Assembly (NCBI GenBank): GCA_037355855.1
Contig: CM074765.1
Span: 1,984,001-2,048,000, forward strand
Source: Pseudo-nitzschia pungens
Lineage: Eukaryota > Bacillariophyta > Bacillariophyceae > Bacillariales > Bacillariaceae
Direction of reading: 5' to 3'
Length of the DNA: 64,000 bases
This document shows positions 9,250-18,517 of the stretch, piece by piece. The position numbers and the translations under genes were made by a program. How positions within the stretch are numbered: position 1 is the first letter of the stretch; the number at the start of each line of letters is the position of its first letter. Under the pieces are notes generated by a model. It saw only the letters and a list, made by a program, of their open reading frames with translations, made no database searches and had not been told where the DNA came from.

Positions 9250-11247
9250 ATGGCCAAGCAAACTAGAAGCCAAGCCGCCGCCGCTGCAGCCGCCGCCGGA
9301 GACGGCGCCCCTGGAGCTGTCCCTGGAGGTGGCGCTGCCCCTGGAGGCGACGCTCCTCCGCCTGGAGTTGCCCCTGGAGCTGGAGCCGGCGCCACTGGAG
9401 CCGTCCCTGGAGTCGACGCTCCTCCGCCTGGAGTCGACGCTCCTCCGCCTGGAGTCGCCGCTGGAGCCGGTGTTCCCCCTGTTGGAGCGCTGCCCCCTGT
9501 CGGAGCGCCTGGAGTCCCTCCTGCTGCTTCTGCTGGAGCCTCCAGAGTCCAACAGGAACCAAACCTTGACATCCAACCCCGATCTGAAATGATCCTTCTT
9601 GCTGCTATTCAAGAACTGAGAGCAATGCGCAGCGAGAATGCGGCCCGGATTGCTGCTGACGCTGCTGCTGCCGCCGCTCGAGAGGATGCAGCCCGGATTG
9701 CTGCCGCCGCTGCTGCTGCCGCCGTTCGTGCCCCTGCTCCTGCTCCTGCACCTGCAGGGGCTAGTCCTGATATCCTCCAAGCCCATGCCACAGCCCAAGC
9801 TAATGGTGGAATCTCTGGATACAAGAATGGAGCAAAGCTCAGCTCAAGGGAGTCAGACCTCCACGAGATCCTCTCTGGTTTCAGCAATAGTGATACGGCG
9901 GACGAACTATTCCGGAATGGCCTCAACAGCATCGAGGCGATCCAACAGCTATCTGCCAAGGAACTCCCCAAGTACCTTCGTGACTTCAATGGGAGTCGTC
10001 ATCCGATGTGCCCCTACCATGAACGAGTATTCATCGGACTATCCTTCAGACAATCCTTTCAGCTTCTTTCGGAGTGGATCCGCTACCAACCTCTCATTGG
10101 TATCAAGCCTACTGCCCATACTTGGCTTAGTGATCCCCTCGCAGCCGACCGAACGCGCCAGCGCCTGCATGAAATGCAGACCGCCGACAAGGAGACAGTA
10201 TCAGCGTCCATTACCCCGCCGAAGCTCGTCAATCTTGACAACTTCCGTCAGTGGGAAGAAAGTTTCCGTCAGTTCCTCCGCTTCCAGTACAATGAACAAG
10301 GGTTCCCCCTATCATACGTCATCCGTCCGAAGGAGCAAGAGACGGTGACTGCAGCAGAGAGATCCGCCACTGTTGGGAAGGACGGGACTTTTTCCAACTG
10401 GATGGATTACAATGTCCGATGCGCCACGCTTGAAGGCCCGCAGTTCGTCACTGACAACCATGATGTTTGGGTGTTGCTCTGCAACGCAGTTCGTGATGGC
10501 CCTGCCTGGGCCTACACTCGAAGGTACAAAGACGCGAAGAATCCGACTGGGAACGCCCGAGCGGCTTTCCTACATCTCTACGAGAATGCCTTCTCCGCAA
10601 CCAACGTCGCGGCTATCCTTGACAAGGTCCGTACCGGCATGTACACCTCCCGCTATACAGGTGATTCCCGCACCTACGACTTTGAGAAGCACTGCAGAAC
10701 TTGGTTGAATTTCCAGACTACGCTATCCAACCACGACAAGTTGCCCGACGAAGAAGACTTCACCATGCGTTTCATCCACAGCATCCAAGATGATCGGTTT
10801 GAGAACCCCAAGATCCAGATCTTTGAAACCGATAAGTACACCAAGAACTTCAACGAGTGCGTCTCGTACTTCAAGAGGTGCCTTGGCATACGAAAGATGG
10901 GTGCGGTTGCAACCAAGCGAGCGCGAAGTATCTCCTCTGTCCACCAAGGTGGTGGCAACCAAGGAAGCAACAAGGGTGGATCGTACAGCGGCAAGATTGA
11001 GGACAAGCAGTATCCCCATGAAGTCTACAAGACATTCTCCAAGGAACAACGAAAGCAGTTGTATGACCTCCGCCAGCAGAAGAAAGCTCGAACTATTCAG
11101 TCCACTAGTTCTACCACGCCTGCTGACTCCGCGAACGCGAACGCGAATGCGACCCAAGGCGCAGGGAACAGTTTTGGGCCCAAGGGGCGCAAGAAGGGCA
11201 AGAAGAAGGGCAACGGCTCGAACCAAGGACAGACCCCCAAGAACTGA
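9250..11247 (+). CDS. Copia-like Gag
   Basis: 665-residue structural protein of the retroelement. The first 190 residues are extremely Ala/Pro/Gly-rich (GAVPGG, GVDAPPPGV repeats, then two runs of Ala with EDAARIAA); the central part (about 200-560) is a globular capsid-like region; the C-terminus is Lys/Gly/Asn-rich (KGRKKGKKKG), presumably binding RNA. I see no CCHC zinc knuckle. The frame ends in a single TGA at 11245-11247, and the same frame stays open into the protease-integrase region, so Gag and Pol are separated by one stop codon. Start chosen at the ATG in AACCATGGCC. Confidence 0.85.
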   Translation: MAKQTRSQAAAAAAAAGDGAPGAVPGGGAAPGGDAPPPGVAPGAGAGATGAVPGVDAPPPGVDAPPPGVAAGAGVPPVGALPPVGAPGVPPAASAGASRVQQEPNLDIQPRSEMILLAAIQELRAMRSENAARIAADAAAAAAREDAARIAAAAAAAAVRAPAPAPAPAGASPDILQAHATAQANGGISGYKNGAKLSSRESDLHEILSGFSNSDTADELFRNGLNSIEAIQQLSAKELPKYLRDFNGSRHPMCPYHERVFIGLSFRQSFQLLSEWIRYQPLIGIKPTAHTWLSDPLAADRTRQRLHEMQTADKETVSASITPPKLVNLDNFRQWEESFRQFLRFQYNEQGFPLSYVIRPKEQETVTAAERSATVGKDGTFSNWMDYNVRCATLEGPQFVTDNHDVWVLLCNAVRDGPAWAYTRRYKDAKNPTGNARAAFLHLYENAFSATNVAAILDKVRTGMYTSRYTGDSRTYDFEKHCRTWLNFQTTLSNHDKLPDEEDFTMRFIHSIQDDRFENPKIQIFETDKYTKNFNECVSYFKRCLGIRKMGAVATKRARSISSVHQGGGNQGSNKGGSYSGKIEDKQYPHEVYKTFSKEQRKQLYDLRQQKKARTIQSTSSTTPADSANANANATQGAGNSFGPKGRKKGKKKGNGSNQGQTPKN

Positions 11248-13182
11248 AACGACGGCCGGTGCCCGAAATTAAGTAAGGTTGGCCGGCTGTTGTACCAGAT
11301 GGATCTCCCGCGCGCGCGCCCCCCACCCCATCCTGAGGGGCAATGCGAGCTGGACAGCCACGCTGATACGACTGCCGCCGGTTCCAATATGATCTTGCTT
11401 GAAGACCAAGTCGTCAGCCACGTCGATGTTCATCCTTTTTCGCCTGAGCTCGAGCCTATCAAGAACATTCCTATTGGGACCTGTGTTACGGCCTACACAG
11501 ATACCGACGGGAAAGTTTGGTTGATTTATTTCCACGAAGCCCTGTATTTTGGCGACAAGTTGTCCCACAGCTTGATTTGTCCGAATCAGATACGGGATTG
11601 CCATCCCAATCGTGTCAGTGAAGCGCCCCGTCAGTATGATGAGCAGTCCAGTCACTCCATCCATATTGACAATACCGACCCTGAAGATCCCCATGCGGGC
11701 CACACCCTCGACATCAAGCTCCTGCTTGATGGGGTCGTGTCCTATTTCCCTTCTCGCAAGCCCACCAAGCATGAGATGGCCACATGCGATCATGTCGTTG
11801 CTACCCGAGACTTCCCTTGGGATCCGAAGAGCAAGAAGTTCGAGCAAGCCGAAGAAGCCATCGACGGATCTCATCCATTGAATCCTACGGTGTCTGTCCT
11901 TCGCGCGGGGACGCCCCATGCGTCCGCGCCGACGAAGCAGTCCAAGCAGTCCAAGCAGTCCAACAAGCGCAAGTTGGAGCCAGACGAAACACGGTCCAAC
12001 TTCAATCCCCATTTGTACGACAATCCTCTTCGGAGCGACGAGCTCATCCTGCCACAGCATGATTGCTATGAGAAGTACAAGCTGCGAAGCCTTCAGCAAC
12101 TCTGTACCCGCCGTGATCTGACCCCATGTGCGATCGCATCCGACTCGCGTCTGGATGCGCGGCTATCTTCTTTTTTCCATTCGGGCGATTCCCTGAAGAC
12201 TTGCGGGGACGATGTAGACGTGGATTCTGTACCAAGTCTTACAGTCAATGCCCTCCATACCCCGTTGTACGAGCGCGCCTACACCGATGGACGCGAGCGC
12301 TTCGAATTGGATCCCCGTTGCAGGGATTTCCCCGTCTGCCTGTCTGCCGTTTACAAGCATGTTCGATGGGACGATGCAGTCGAACCAGTCGATCCCGAGC
12401 TCGACACTATCGCCAGACGAGCCAAGTGGGGTCCGACGATTGACACCGAACGATACTGCAAGATCGACTCCGACCGTCTGTCCAAGATTTGGGATGTATC
12501 TCCGAGAAAGGCTGCGGATACCCTTCGAGTCACGACCCAGAAAGGCTTCCGCAACCCTATGCATCCCCTTGTCCGCCGATTGCCAACGCAGAGCTTCAGA
12601 AACAAGCGCATCGCGGCTGGCAAATGGTACACCGACACCTGGATGGCAAAGGTCCCGAGCATCATGCGACAAGATTCAGCCGCCCAAGTGTTCAGTAATG
12701 GTAAGGGCTACGACGAGTTCATACCTATACAGGGCAAGAAGCAAGCGTATGAAGGACTGAAGATTTTCATCCACGATGTCGGCATTCCCGAGCATTTGAT
12801 ATCTGATGGCGCTCGAGAGCAAGGAGCCCCTGGTACCTACAAGACCCCATGGAATAAGGTTGTCAGCAAGAACCATATCCACCAGACCTTTATCCAGCCA
12901 AGATGTCCCTTCCAGAATCGCGCGGAGCTCAGCATCGGCCATATCAGCAGAAGCATCCGCAAGAAGACGGCTCGGAAGCGATCCCCCAAGCGCCTGTGGG
13001 CTTTCTGCGGCGAGCTTGTTGCCGCAATCCGCCAACGCACAGCTTCCAGTGATCCTACGACGATGGGTCGAACGACAAGCAGCTCGGACGCAGCAGATAT
13101 CGATTTCGATTTTCGGAAGCAATCGATTTCGTTTTTCGGAAGCAATCGATTACGATTTTCGGAAGCAATCGAACGCAGCTGA
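11248..13182 (+). pseudogene. Copia-like Pol fragment: protease and integrase only
   Basis: In frame with Gag after one TGA. The frame has no ATG until 11305 (QMDLP). The aspartic protease motif is LDSHADTTAAG (about 11350-11385), typical of diatom CoDi elements. A long linker follows, then the integrase core with WYTDTWMAK (about 12625), FIHDVGIPEHLISDGA (about 12775) and the third acidic residue in QNRAELSIGHISRSIRKK (about 12920). After AAIRQRTASS (near 13040) homology stops and the frame runs by chance through 23-bp repeats to 13182. RT and RNase H, which follow integrase in copia elements, are absent. It is therefore a deleted, non-autonomous polyprotein. Confidence 0.8.
13098..13171 (+). 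repeat. Three-copy 23-bp tandem repeat
   Basis: Unit of the type ATCGATTTCGATTTTCGGAAGCA, three nearly identical copies, exactly where the integrase homology has ended. It marks or lies close to the breakpoint that removed RT and RNase H. Confidence 0.7.
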
Positions 13183-14263
13183 TTTCGATATGAGCTTCCT
13201 GACTACTTCGATGTTCATTCCGATTCCGGATTTGATCTGATCTTATGTTATATGTTATGTATTTGGGAGTCTCCGGTACACCGGTTCCGGGGACTATAAA
13301 CTTGAACGACAATAGGCTGATTTATTGATCTCCTCGTACGTGTCGAGGAGTGGAACCAAAGGGCAAAATGTCCTATGGTCCGCCCCCCTTTTTTTTTGAA
13401 CTACGAATCAGCCGGGCCTCTGATAGAAGAACTGCAATATTTGGGGCAGTTTGATCTCTGACAAGTTATATGGAAGCATCCCTGAATTCTGTTATGATCC
13501 ATCCAAGTGTCCTGGTACAACAAGCAGGAGTATTGGTGTTCCCCTGGGAGTATCTGTTTCCGGGGACCAGTATATTTGCTCAGTACAGGGCCACTGGCAT
13601 GAATCACGGGGACTATGAAGATATTCATGGTGGTGCTATGATCTGTGCTAGCAAGGCTCCTGTGTAGAAGGGCTACTGGGTCTACAGTCAGCAACATCCA
13701 GTAGCTGACTAACAGGTGCTGAGCTGAGTGCTGAGATGTGTGCTAATTGGTAGCATACAGGCCTAGCAACAGGCTCAGCAACAGGCTCAGCAACAGGCTT
13801 AGCAACAGGCTTAGCAACAGGCTTAGCAACAGGCTTAGCAGCAGGCTTAGCAGCAGACCTATATCCTGTTTAGTATGGATGCTAGCAGAATTTACTAGGG
13901 TCGCCGCGTACGAATTGTACCAATTGTACGTACCCCGAGTAAAGCACCTTTTATGGTGTAGCTAGATGCTACAGGGTTAGGGTTGCTAAGGCTACGAGAT
14001 ACTGATGGTGCTAACCTACCATAATATCTTGCTAAGATACGATGCTACCGCCGGGGTCGGGTCATTGGTGTATAATATATACCATGACTGAATACCCGGC
14101 CCAAACAGTTATCAAACGTGCTAGCATAAGTGAGCTAGCACACGATTCGGTCTAATTAATCGGAGATACCTACGATACTCCGATACGGTACGCTACTCGT
14201 AGGATACAGTACCAGAGCTACAGGAGCTCTGTTATTATACGAGTTAGCGAGTTAGCGAATCGA
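13183..14263. other. Non-coding 3' internal region of the copia-like element
   Basis: About 1.1 kb with no RT, RNase H or other recognisable protein. It contains GCTA-rich low-complexity DNA, a 12-bp minisatellite (13765-13857) and, just before the 3' LTR, GAGTTAGC repeats instead of a clear polypurine tract. Its origin is unknown. Confidence 0.55.
13765..13857 (+). repeat. 12-bp minisatellite (AGCAACAGGCTT)n
   Basis: About 7.5 head-to-tail copies of AGCAACAGGCTT/C with few substitutions, inside the non-coding part of the copia-like element. No spacers, so it is not a CRISPR-like array. Confidence 0.85.
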
Positions 14264-14570
14264 TGTCGCGATACGATACAGAGCTGAGCGCTTTGGCTCA
14301 GCTCCCCTTTTATTCACTCTTTCTTTTATACTCTAAAATAAACACACCTATCATGCCCTCCTTTCGATCGATTCCGATGTACCTCTAGGGAAGTGCTTTG
14401 TATTGCTTGAGCGTATGCAATAGGCCTTGAACAGTCCACTGTAGACTCACGATTTGCCAGGACTTTATGTATTATTATTGTTAAGGCTTTTCCTTATTTA
14501 CAGACCAGTACGAGATACATATCTACGATTAAGTTCCCCGAAGACCGCTGACGAGCGGATATCAACACAG
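14264..14570 (+). repeat. 3' LTR of copia-like element
   Basis: Same sequence as 8043-8349. Immediately followed by ACTGCCAAGTGCC, the core of TIR unit copy 2, rather than by the sequence that flanks the 5' LTR. Confidence 0.9.
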
Positions 14571-14998
14571 ACTGCCAAGTGCCATTTTGATACCCAGGTA
14601 TCAACATGACACCAGTGTCATTTTGACACTTTCTGATACCAAAATGGCACGACACCTACGTATCAAAATGCCACCCATTTGTCTTCTTAGACCGTCTTTG
14701 TTCATTTGTCACTCACAGACAAGGTTGATTGAATGTTTTTATGTTTGCCCTCATTTGCTGTCTTCTGTGTCCCTTGTTTGTCATTCACTTCTCTTGTGAG
14801 TCTCAAAATGACAGTTGGGTATCAAAATGACACTGGTGTCACTTTGATACCAAAAAAAAGTATCAGAAAGTATCAGGTATCACAATGATGCTGACACCGG
14901 TGTCATTTTGATACCTGGGTGTCCTCATTTGGATACCTCAGTGTCATTTTGATACCTAAGTATCATTTTGATAGGTCCAAGAGAAGTGCTGACTGTGC
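14571..14998. mobile_element. TIR unit copy 2, core part (left arm missing)
   Basis: Near-identical copy of 7567-8007, with a few substitutions and one 3-base insertion near 14889. It begins abruptly at the copia LTR and is interrupted at GACTGTGC by the gypsy element; its right arm resumes at 20847. Made of GATACC/GTGTCA motifs in both orientations, no coding capacity. Confidence 0.7.
14994..14998. other. Target-site duplication TGTGC (left) of the gypsy element
   Basis: TGTGC directly before the LTR start TGCCATA; the identical five bases follow the other LTR at 20842-20846. Confidence 0.9.
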
Positions 14999-15187
14999 TG
15001 CCATACCCTGGGTCTACTAGTGATTAGAATAGTAGTGATATGCAAATTGTGAGCTCTATTGGTTAGTCTATTTGCTACAGTTCTAAGAGCCCTCCGAATC
15101 AGCGATTCTGTCGACTCGCCGATTGTTTTTATCCTTATCCTTAATCCAGTCCCGTGTGTACTCGTGACTGTATTTTGGTGCACGGCA
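14999..15187 (-). repeat. 3' LTR of the gypsy element
   Basis: 189 bases; direct repeat of 20653-20841, differing for example at 15009 (T against C). The element is on the minus strand, so this is its downstream LTR. Confidence 0.92.
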
Positions 15188-15205
15188 TACTCCTCCATGG
15201 TACTG

Positions 15206-18200
15206 TCACGATTTAATAGGATCCCTGCAATAATAAGGGTGTACTCTCCTAATGTTAACCCGATCGGTTACAAAGGGAGCAGTTTCAATAGTTACAGTTC
15301 CATTGTCATGGGCCTTGATCACCTTGTAAGGTCCTTGTCGTGGGAAGGATAGTTTCGGAACAATGCCCTTCCTTTCCAGGGTGACATAGTCTCCTTCCTT
15401 GTAGACATGGGGAATCCTCTTCTGATTCTCCCGGGTGTTACTCTTGTGGATACTCTTTTGTTTCCTTGCTTGGATTGCTTCCCAATCCACTGGGAAGTTG
15501 ACAGGCATGAACATGTCCCGTCCGAACACCAGTTGTGCTGGGGAATATCCCAGGGTGGTGTGAATTGCACTCCTGATGGCGTACGCTGCCTTGGTGGTGA
15601 ACTCCTCAAACGGATCCTTCTCGTGGAGATCTCTTTGTTCCAGGTTGAAGGACAATAGGCAGTCCTTCAAGACCTGGTGGATTCTCTCCAGTACTGAATT
15701 GGATTGTGGGTTCCAAGCGCCGCTCGGTTTCCTTTTCATCCCCATGTTGTCACAGAGCTCTTGGAACTCTGCTTTGAACTCACTCCCGCCATCAAAGCCA
15801 ATTTCCTTTGGGCGCGGATACCTTGCTAGCCAGGTACTGTCTAACAAACGTTGAGTTTCTGCTGCGTTTGGTGAGTCCTTTAGATGGGCCAATTCAAACC
15901 ATCCGGTCACTGGATCCACCATGGTGAGGACATGGATGTGGTAGTCTTTACCATTTTTATTGTGGACAGTTGCAGGTCCCCAGAGGTCCACATTGACCCT
16001 CTGCCATTTGGTGACCTCAACTGCTTTCTCCGGTAGTAGTCCATACTTCTTCCGGCCACTCTTTTTGAACATCTGACACGTGTGGCAGTGTTTACAGAGG
16101 TCCTGGACGTCCTTCCTCAGGCCTCTCCAGGTGAACACTGAGCGTATGCTCTGTTCCATTCTCTTTTCTCCGGGATGGACCAGCATGCTGTGGTACCATT
16201 CCATAACTCTGTCTTTGAGTTTGTTCGGGACTAGAATCTTCCCTTCCTTGTGGATTAGACTGTAACCTTCCACCATTTTGGTGGTCAGTCGATTGTCTTT
16301 TCCCAGAGCATTCATGATTCCCGTGTCCTTTTGCTGGTAGAACTGGATCATGTCCGGGGCAAGTGGGAATGCACTATTGCCCTGGAATTCTTCCGGTGCT
16401 TCTCCAAGTGGGAATAGGAGTTGCCGGAGGTGCTCTTCCTCGTCCGCGTAGGTGAGGGGCTTATTTGGTGGTAGCCATTCCACCGTATCTGCTGGATCCT
16501 CAGTGATATCCAGTCGAGACAATGCATCTGCTGCGTCATTGTCTTTGCCAGCAACGTGCTTGACTACCGGGTGGAACTCCTCCATAAGAAGTCTCCACCG
16601 GACCATCCTTTGGGTGGGCATCTGCTGGTAGAGCAGGTTAAGGTGGTCCGTGTGAATAATCACATCTTGTCCTCGTAGGATTCCTTCAAACGCTTTTAGG
16701 CCCTCTACTATGCCCAGGAGTTCTTTTTCGCCTACGGTGTAGTTGAGCTGCGCGGAGTTCAGTTTCCGGGTATAGAAGCCAAGCGGTTTGCCGTCCTGAC
16801 ATACTGTGGCTCCCAGTTGCCGGTCACTGGCGTCTGAGTAGAGATGAAATGGTTTTGTAAAGTCGGGGAATGCGAGTTTTGCTTCGTCTGCGAGCATCCG
16901 TTTCGCCTCCATGAAAGCTTTCTGCTCTGCTGGTCCCCAGTACCAATTCAATTTGCCCTTCTTCCCTGCTAGTTTGTTGAGGGGGGCTAGGATGTGGGAG
17001 CGTCGCTTCCACATATCCCGGTAGAAATTTACCATTCCAAGGAACATCTTTAGTTGCTTGGTGTTCTTGGGGGCTTCCAGGCGCTTCATCGCCTCCAGTT
17101 TCTTTGGCTGGGGCTGAATGCCCTCTGTTGTTAACAGAAATCCCAGGTATTCCACTTCTTTTTGCATGAAGAAGGATTTCCTTAGGTTGGCTCGGAAGCC
17201 AGCATCATCCAGTCGCTGGAGTACTGTATCGATTTTGGTGAGGTGGTCCTGTTCCGATTCGCCTTTGCGTTGGATGATCAGTATGTCATCGATATAGACC
17301 AGGACATAGTCCAGATCCCCTAGTAGGTTCATCATGACTGATTGGAAGATGTCCGGAGCACACGCAATCCCCATTGCCAGTCTCTTGTAGGCATACTTTC
17401 CCCACGGCAAGATGGTAGAGCAGATTTTCTGGCTCTTTTTGCAGATGGGGATGGTGTAGTACCCTTGGGACAGGTCCAGCGCTGTAGCTGATTTGAATTT
17501 CTGGAGCCGTTGGATTGTTTCCCCTATTCGTGGTAGTGGGAATGGTTTCCTCTGGATGGCTGCATTCATCTTCCGGAAGTCCGTTAGAACGCGGATGTCC
17601 CCTGTCTTTTTGGGTTGGCAAAAAGTAGGAGATGCCCAAGGAGAATCATCATCATGAGGGAGTTTTTCCAGGACTCCAATATCGCAGAGCCTGGTAATCT
17701 CCTTCCGGAGGGCTTGTTCAAAGGCATGGGGCACAGAGTAGTACCTCTGCCGGACTGGTTTGACTCCTGGTTGGAGCTCAATGGACACCGGTTCTATATT
17801 TTTGAGTAGACCCAACCCTCCTCCAAAGAGTGTTGGGAATTTCTTCAGTGTTTTCTTCAAGGCTTCCTTGGACGCGTCCGTAATCTCCAGGTCATTGACC
17901 ATGGCGTCTATATCGACTTTGGAGTAGTCTGCGTCCAAGATTTTGGCTTGCCTCTCTTCCTCCTGTTGGAGGATCGGACTTTGTGTGTTGGCAAAGAATA
18001 CTGCCTCACATTTGTCCGGGTCAGTCAGTTCCCCCATTCCCTTCATGGGGATGGAGTCACCCTGCCATTCGATGGTTCGGGAGCTGTATTTTATATCCAG
18101 TCCCAATTGTGCCATCATGTCGGATCCTATGATCATGTCATAGGGTACTTCCTCGTGGTGATGGTATTCATCCACTTGGAAGGTCCATTTGATGGTTTTG

Positions 18201-18469
18201 GAGTTTGAAAACTCTATCAACCTCAGTCCCACTGAAGCCGCAGACTTGGTTCGGAACTTGCCCCCATAGGTATTATAGGTGACAGATCTGTGGTCTCGGT
18301 TCGTTAGTTGACTTCGGTCGACAAAGTGCCTTAGTATGATGGATTTGGAGCAACCGGAGTCGAGTAGGCCCCGTAGCATCCTCCCCCTTCCCTTGTGGTC
18401 CAATACCTCCACACAGACGTCTGCATATCTGTTGATGATGTGGGGTCCAGTGTGGATGGTATCAGCCAT
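15206..18469 (-). CDS. Gypsy-like Pol polyprotein (PR-RT-RNaseH-INT)
   Basis: 1087 residues, uninterrupted. Protease LLDSGCSKSII (residues about 35-45); reverse transcriptase with LDLSQGYYTIPI and the catalytic YIDDILII (about 397-404); RNase H beginning LYSDASDRQLGATV; integrase zinc-binding H-H-C-C (VHPG...CKHCHTCQMF), catalytic core DLWGP / FDGGSEF / ERIHQ giving the D-D-E triad, and a basic C-terminal region with KEGDYVTLERK. Domain order with integrase last is that of Ty3/gypsy. It shares the reading frame of Gag but is separated by TAA, 15 codons and a TGA that sits immediately before its ATG, so translation probably needs reinitiation. Confidence 0.93.
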   Translation of the reverse strand: MADTIHTGPHIINRYADVCVEVLDHKGRGRMLRGLLDSGCSKSIILRHFVDRSQLTNRDHRSVTYNTYGGKFRTKSAASVGLRLIEFSNSKTIKWTFQVDEYHHHEEVPYDMIIGSDMMAQLGLDIKYSSRTIEWQGDSIPMKGMGELTDPDKCEAVFFANTQSPILQQEEERQAKILDADYSKVDIDAMVNDLEITDASKEALKKTLKKFPTLFGGGLGLLKNIEPVSIELQPGVKPVRQRYYSVPHAFEQALRKEITRLCDIGVLEKLPHDDDSPWASPTFCQPKKTGDIRVLTDFRKMNAAIQRKPFPLPRIGETIQRLQKFKSATALDLSQGYYTIPICKKSQKICSTILPWGKYAYKRLAMGIACAPDIFQSVMMNLLGDLDYVLVYIDDILIIQRKGESEQDHLTKIDTVLQRLDDAGFRANLRKSFFMQKEVEYLGFLLTTEGIQPQPKKLEAMKRLEAPKNTKQLKMFLGMVNFYRDMWKRRSHILAPLNKLAGKKGKLNWYWGPAEQKAFMEAKRMLADEAKLAFPDFTKPFHLYSDASDRQLGATVCQDGKPLGFYTRKLNSAQLNYTVGEKELLGIVEGLKAFEGILRGQDVIIHTDHLNLLYQQMPTQRMVRWRLLMEEFHPVVKHVAGKDNDAADALSRLDITEDPADTVEWLPPNKPLTYADEEEHLRQLLFPLGEAPEEFQGNSAFPLAPDMIQFYQQKDTGIMNALGKDNRLTTKMVEGYSLIHKEGKILVPNKLKDRVMEWYHSMLVHPGEKRMEQSIRSVFTWRGLRKDVQDLCKHCHTCQMFKKSGRKKYGLLPEKAVEVTKWQRVNVDLWGPATVHNKNGKDYHIHVLTMVDPVTGWFELAHLKDSPNAAETQRLLDSTWLARYPRPKEIGFDGGSEFKAEFQELCDNMGMKRKPSGAWNPQSNSVLERIHQVLKDCLLSFNLEQRDLHEKDPFEEFTTKAAYAIRSAIHTTLGYSPAQLVFGRDMFMPVNFPVDWEAIQARKQKSIHKSNTRENQKRIPHVYKEGDYVTLERKGIVPKLSFPRQGPYKVIKAHDNGTVTIETAPFVTDRVNIRRVHPYYCRDPIKS

Positions 18470-18517
18470 TCAGTTGTGGGATCCTTTCTTTTTAAAGGTC
18501 TTTCTGTACTTTCTTCT

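Larger units (their letters stand above)
8043..14570 (+). mobile_element. Copia/CoDi-like LTR retrotransposon lacking reverse transcriptase
   Basis: Two LTRs of about 307 bases (8043-8349 and 14264-14570) look identical and begin TGTCGCGATACG. Between them lie a long leader, a gag frame (9250-11247), a protease-integrase frame (to about 13090) and then about 1.1 kb of non-coding repeat-rich DNA where RT and RNase H should be. The flanks do not form a target duplication: GGAAA on the left, GACTG or CAGAC on the right. Identical LTRs argue for a recent event; the missing RT means it could only have moved with help from another element. The absence of a target duplication and the presence of related TIR-unit DNA on both sides suggest recombination between two insertions. 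Confidence 0.85.

Noticed and set aside
13765..13857. CRISPR-like regular repeat array
   Set aside because: Contiguous 12-bp tandem repeats without spacers in eukaryotic DNA: a minisatellite. The same holds for the 182-bp and 10-bp arrays.
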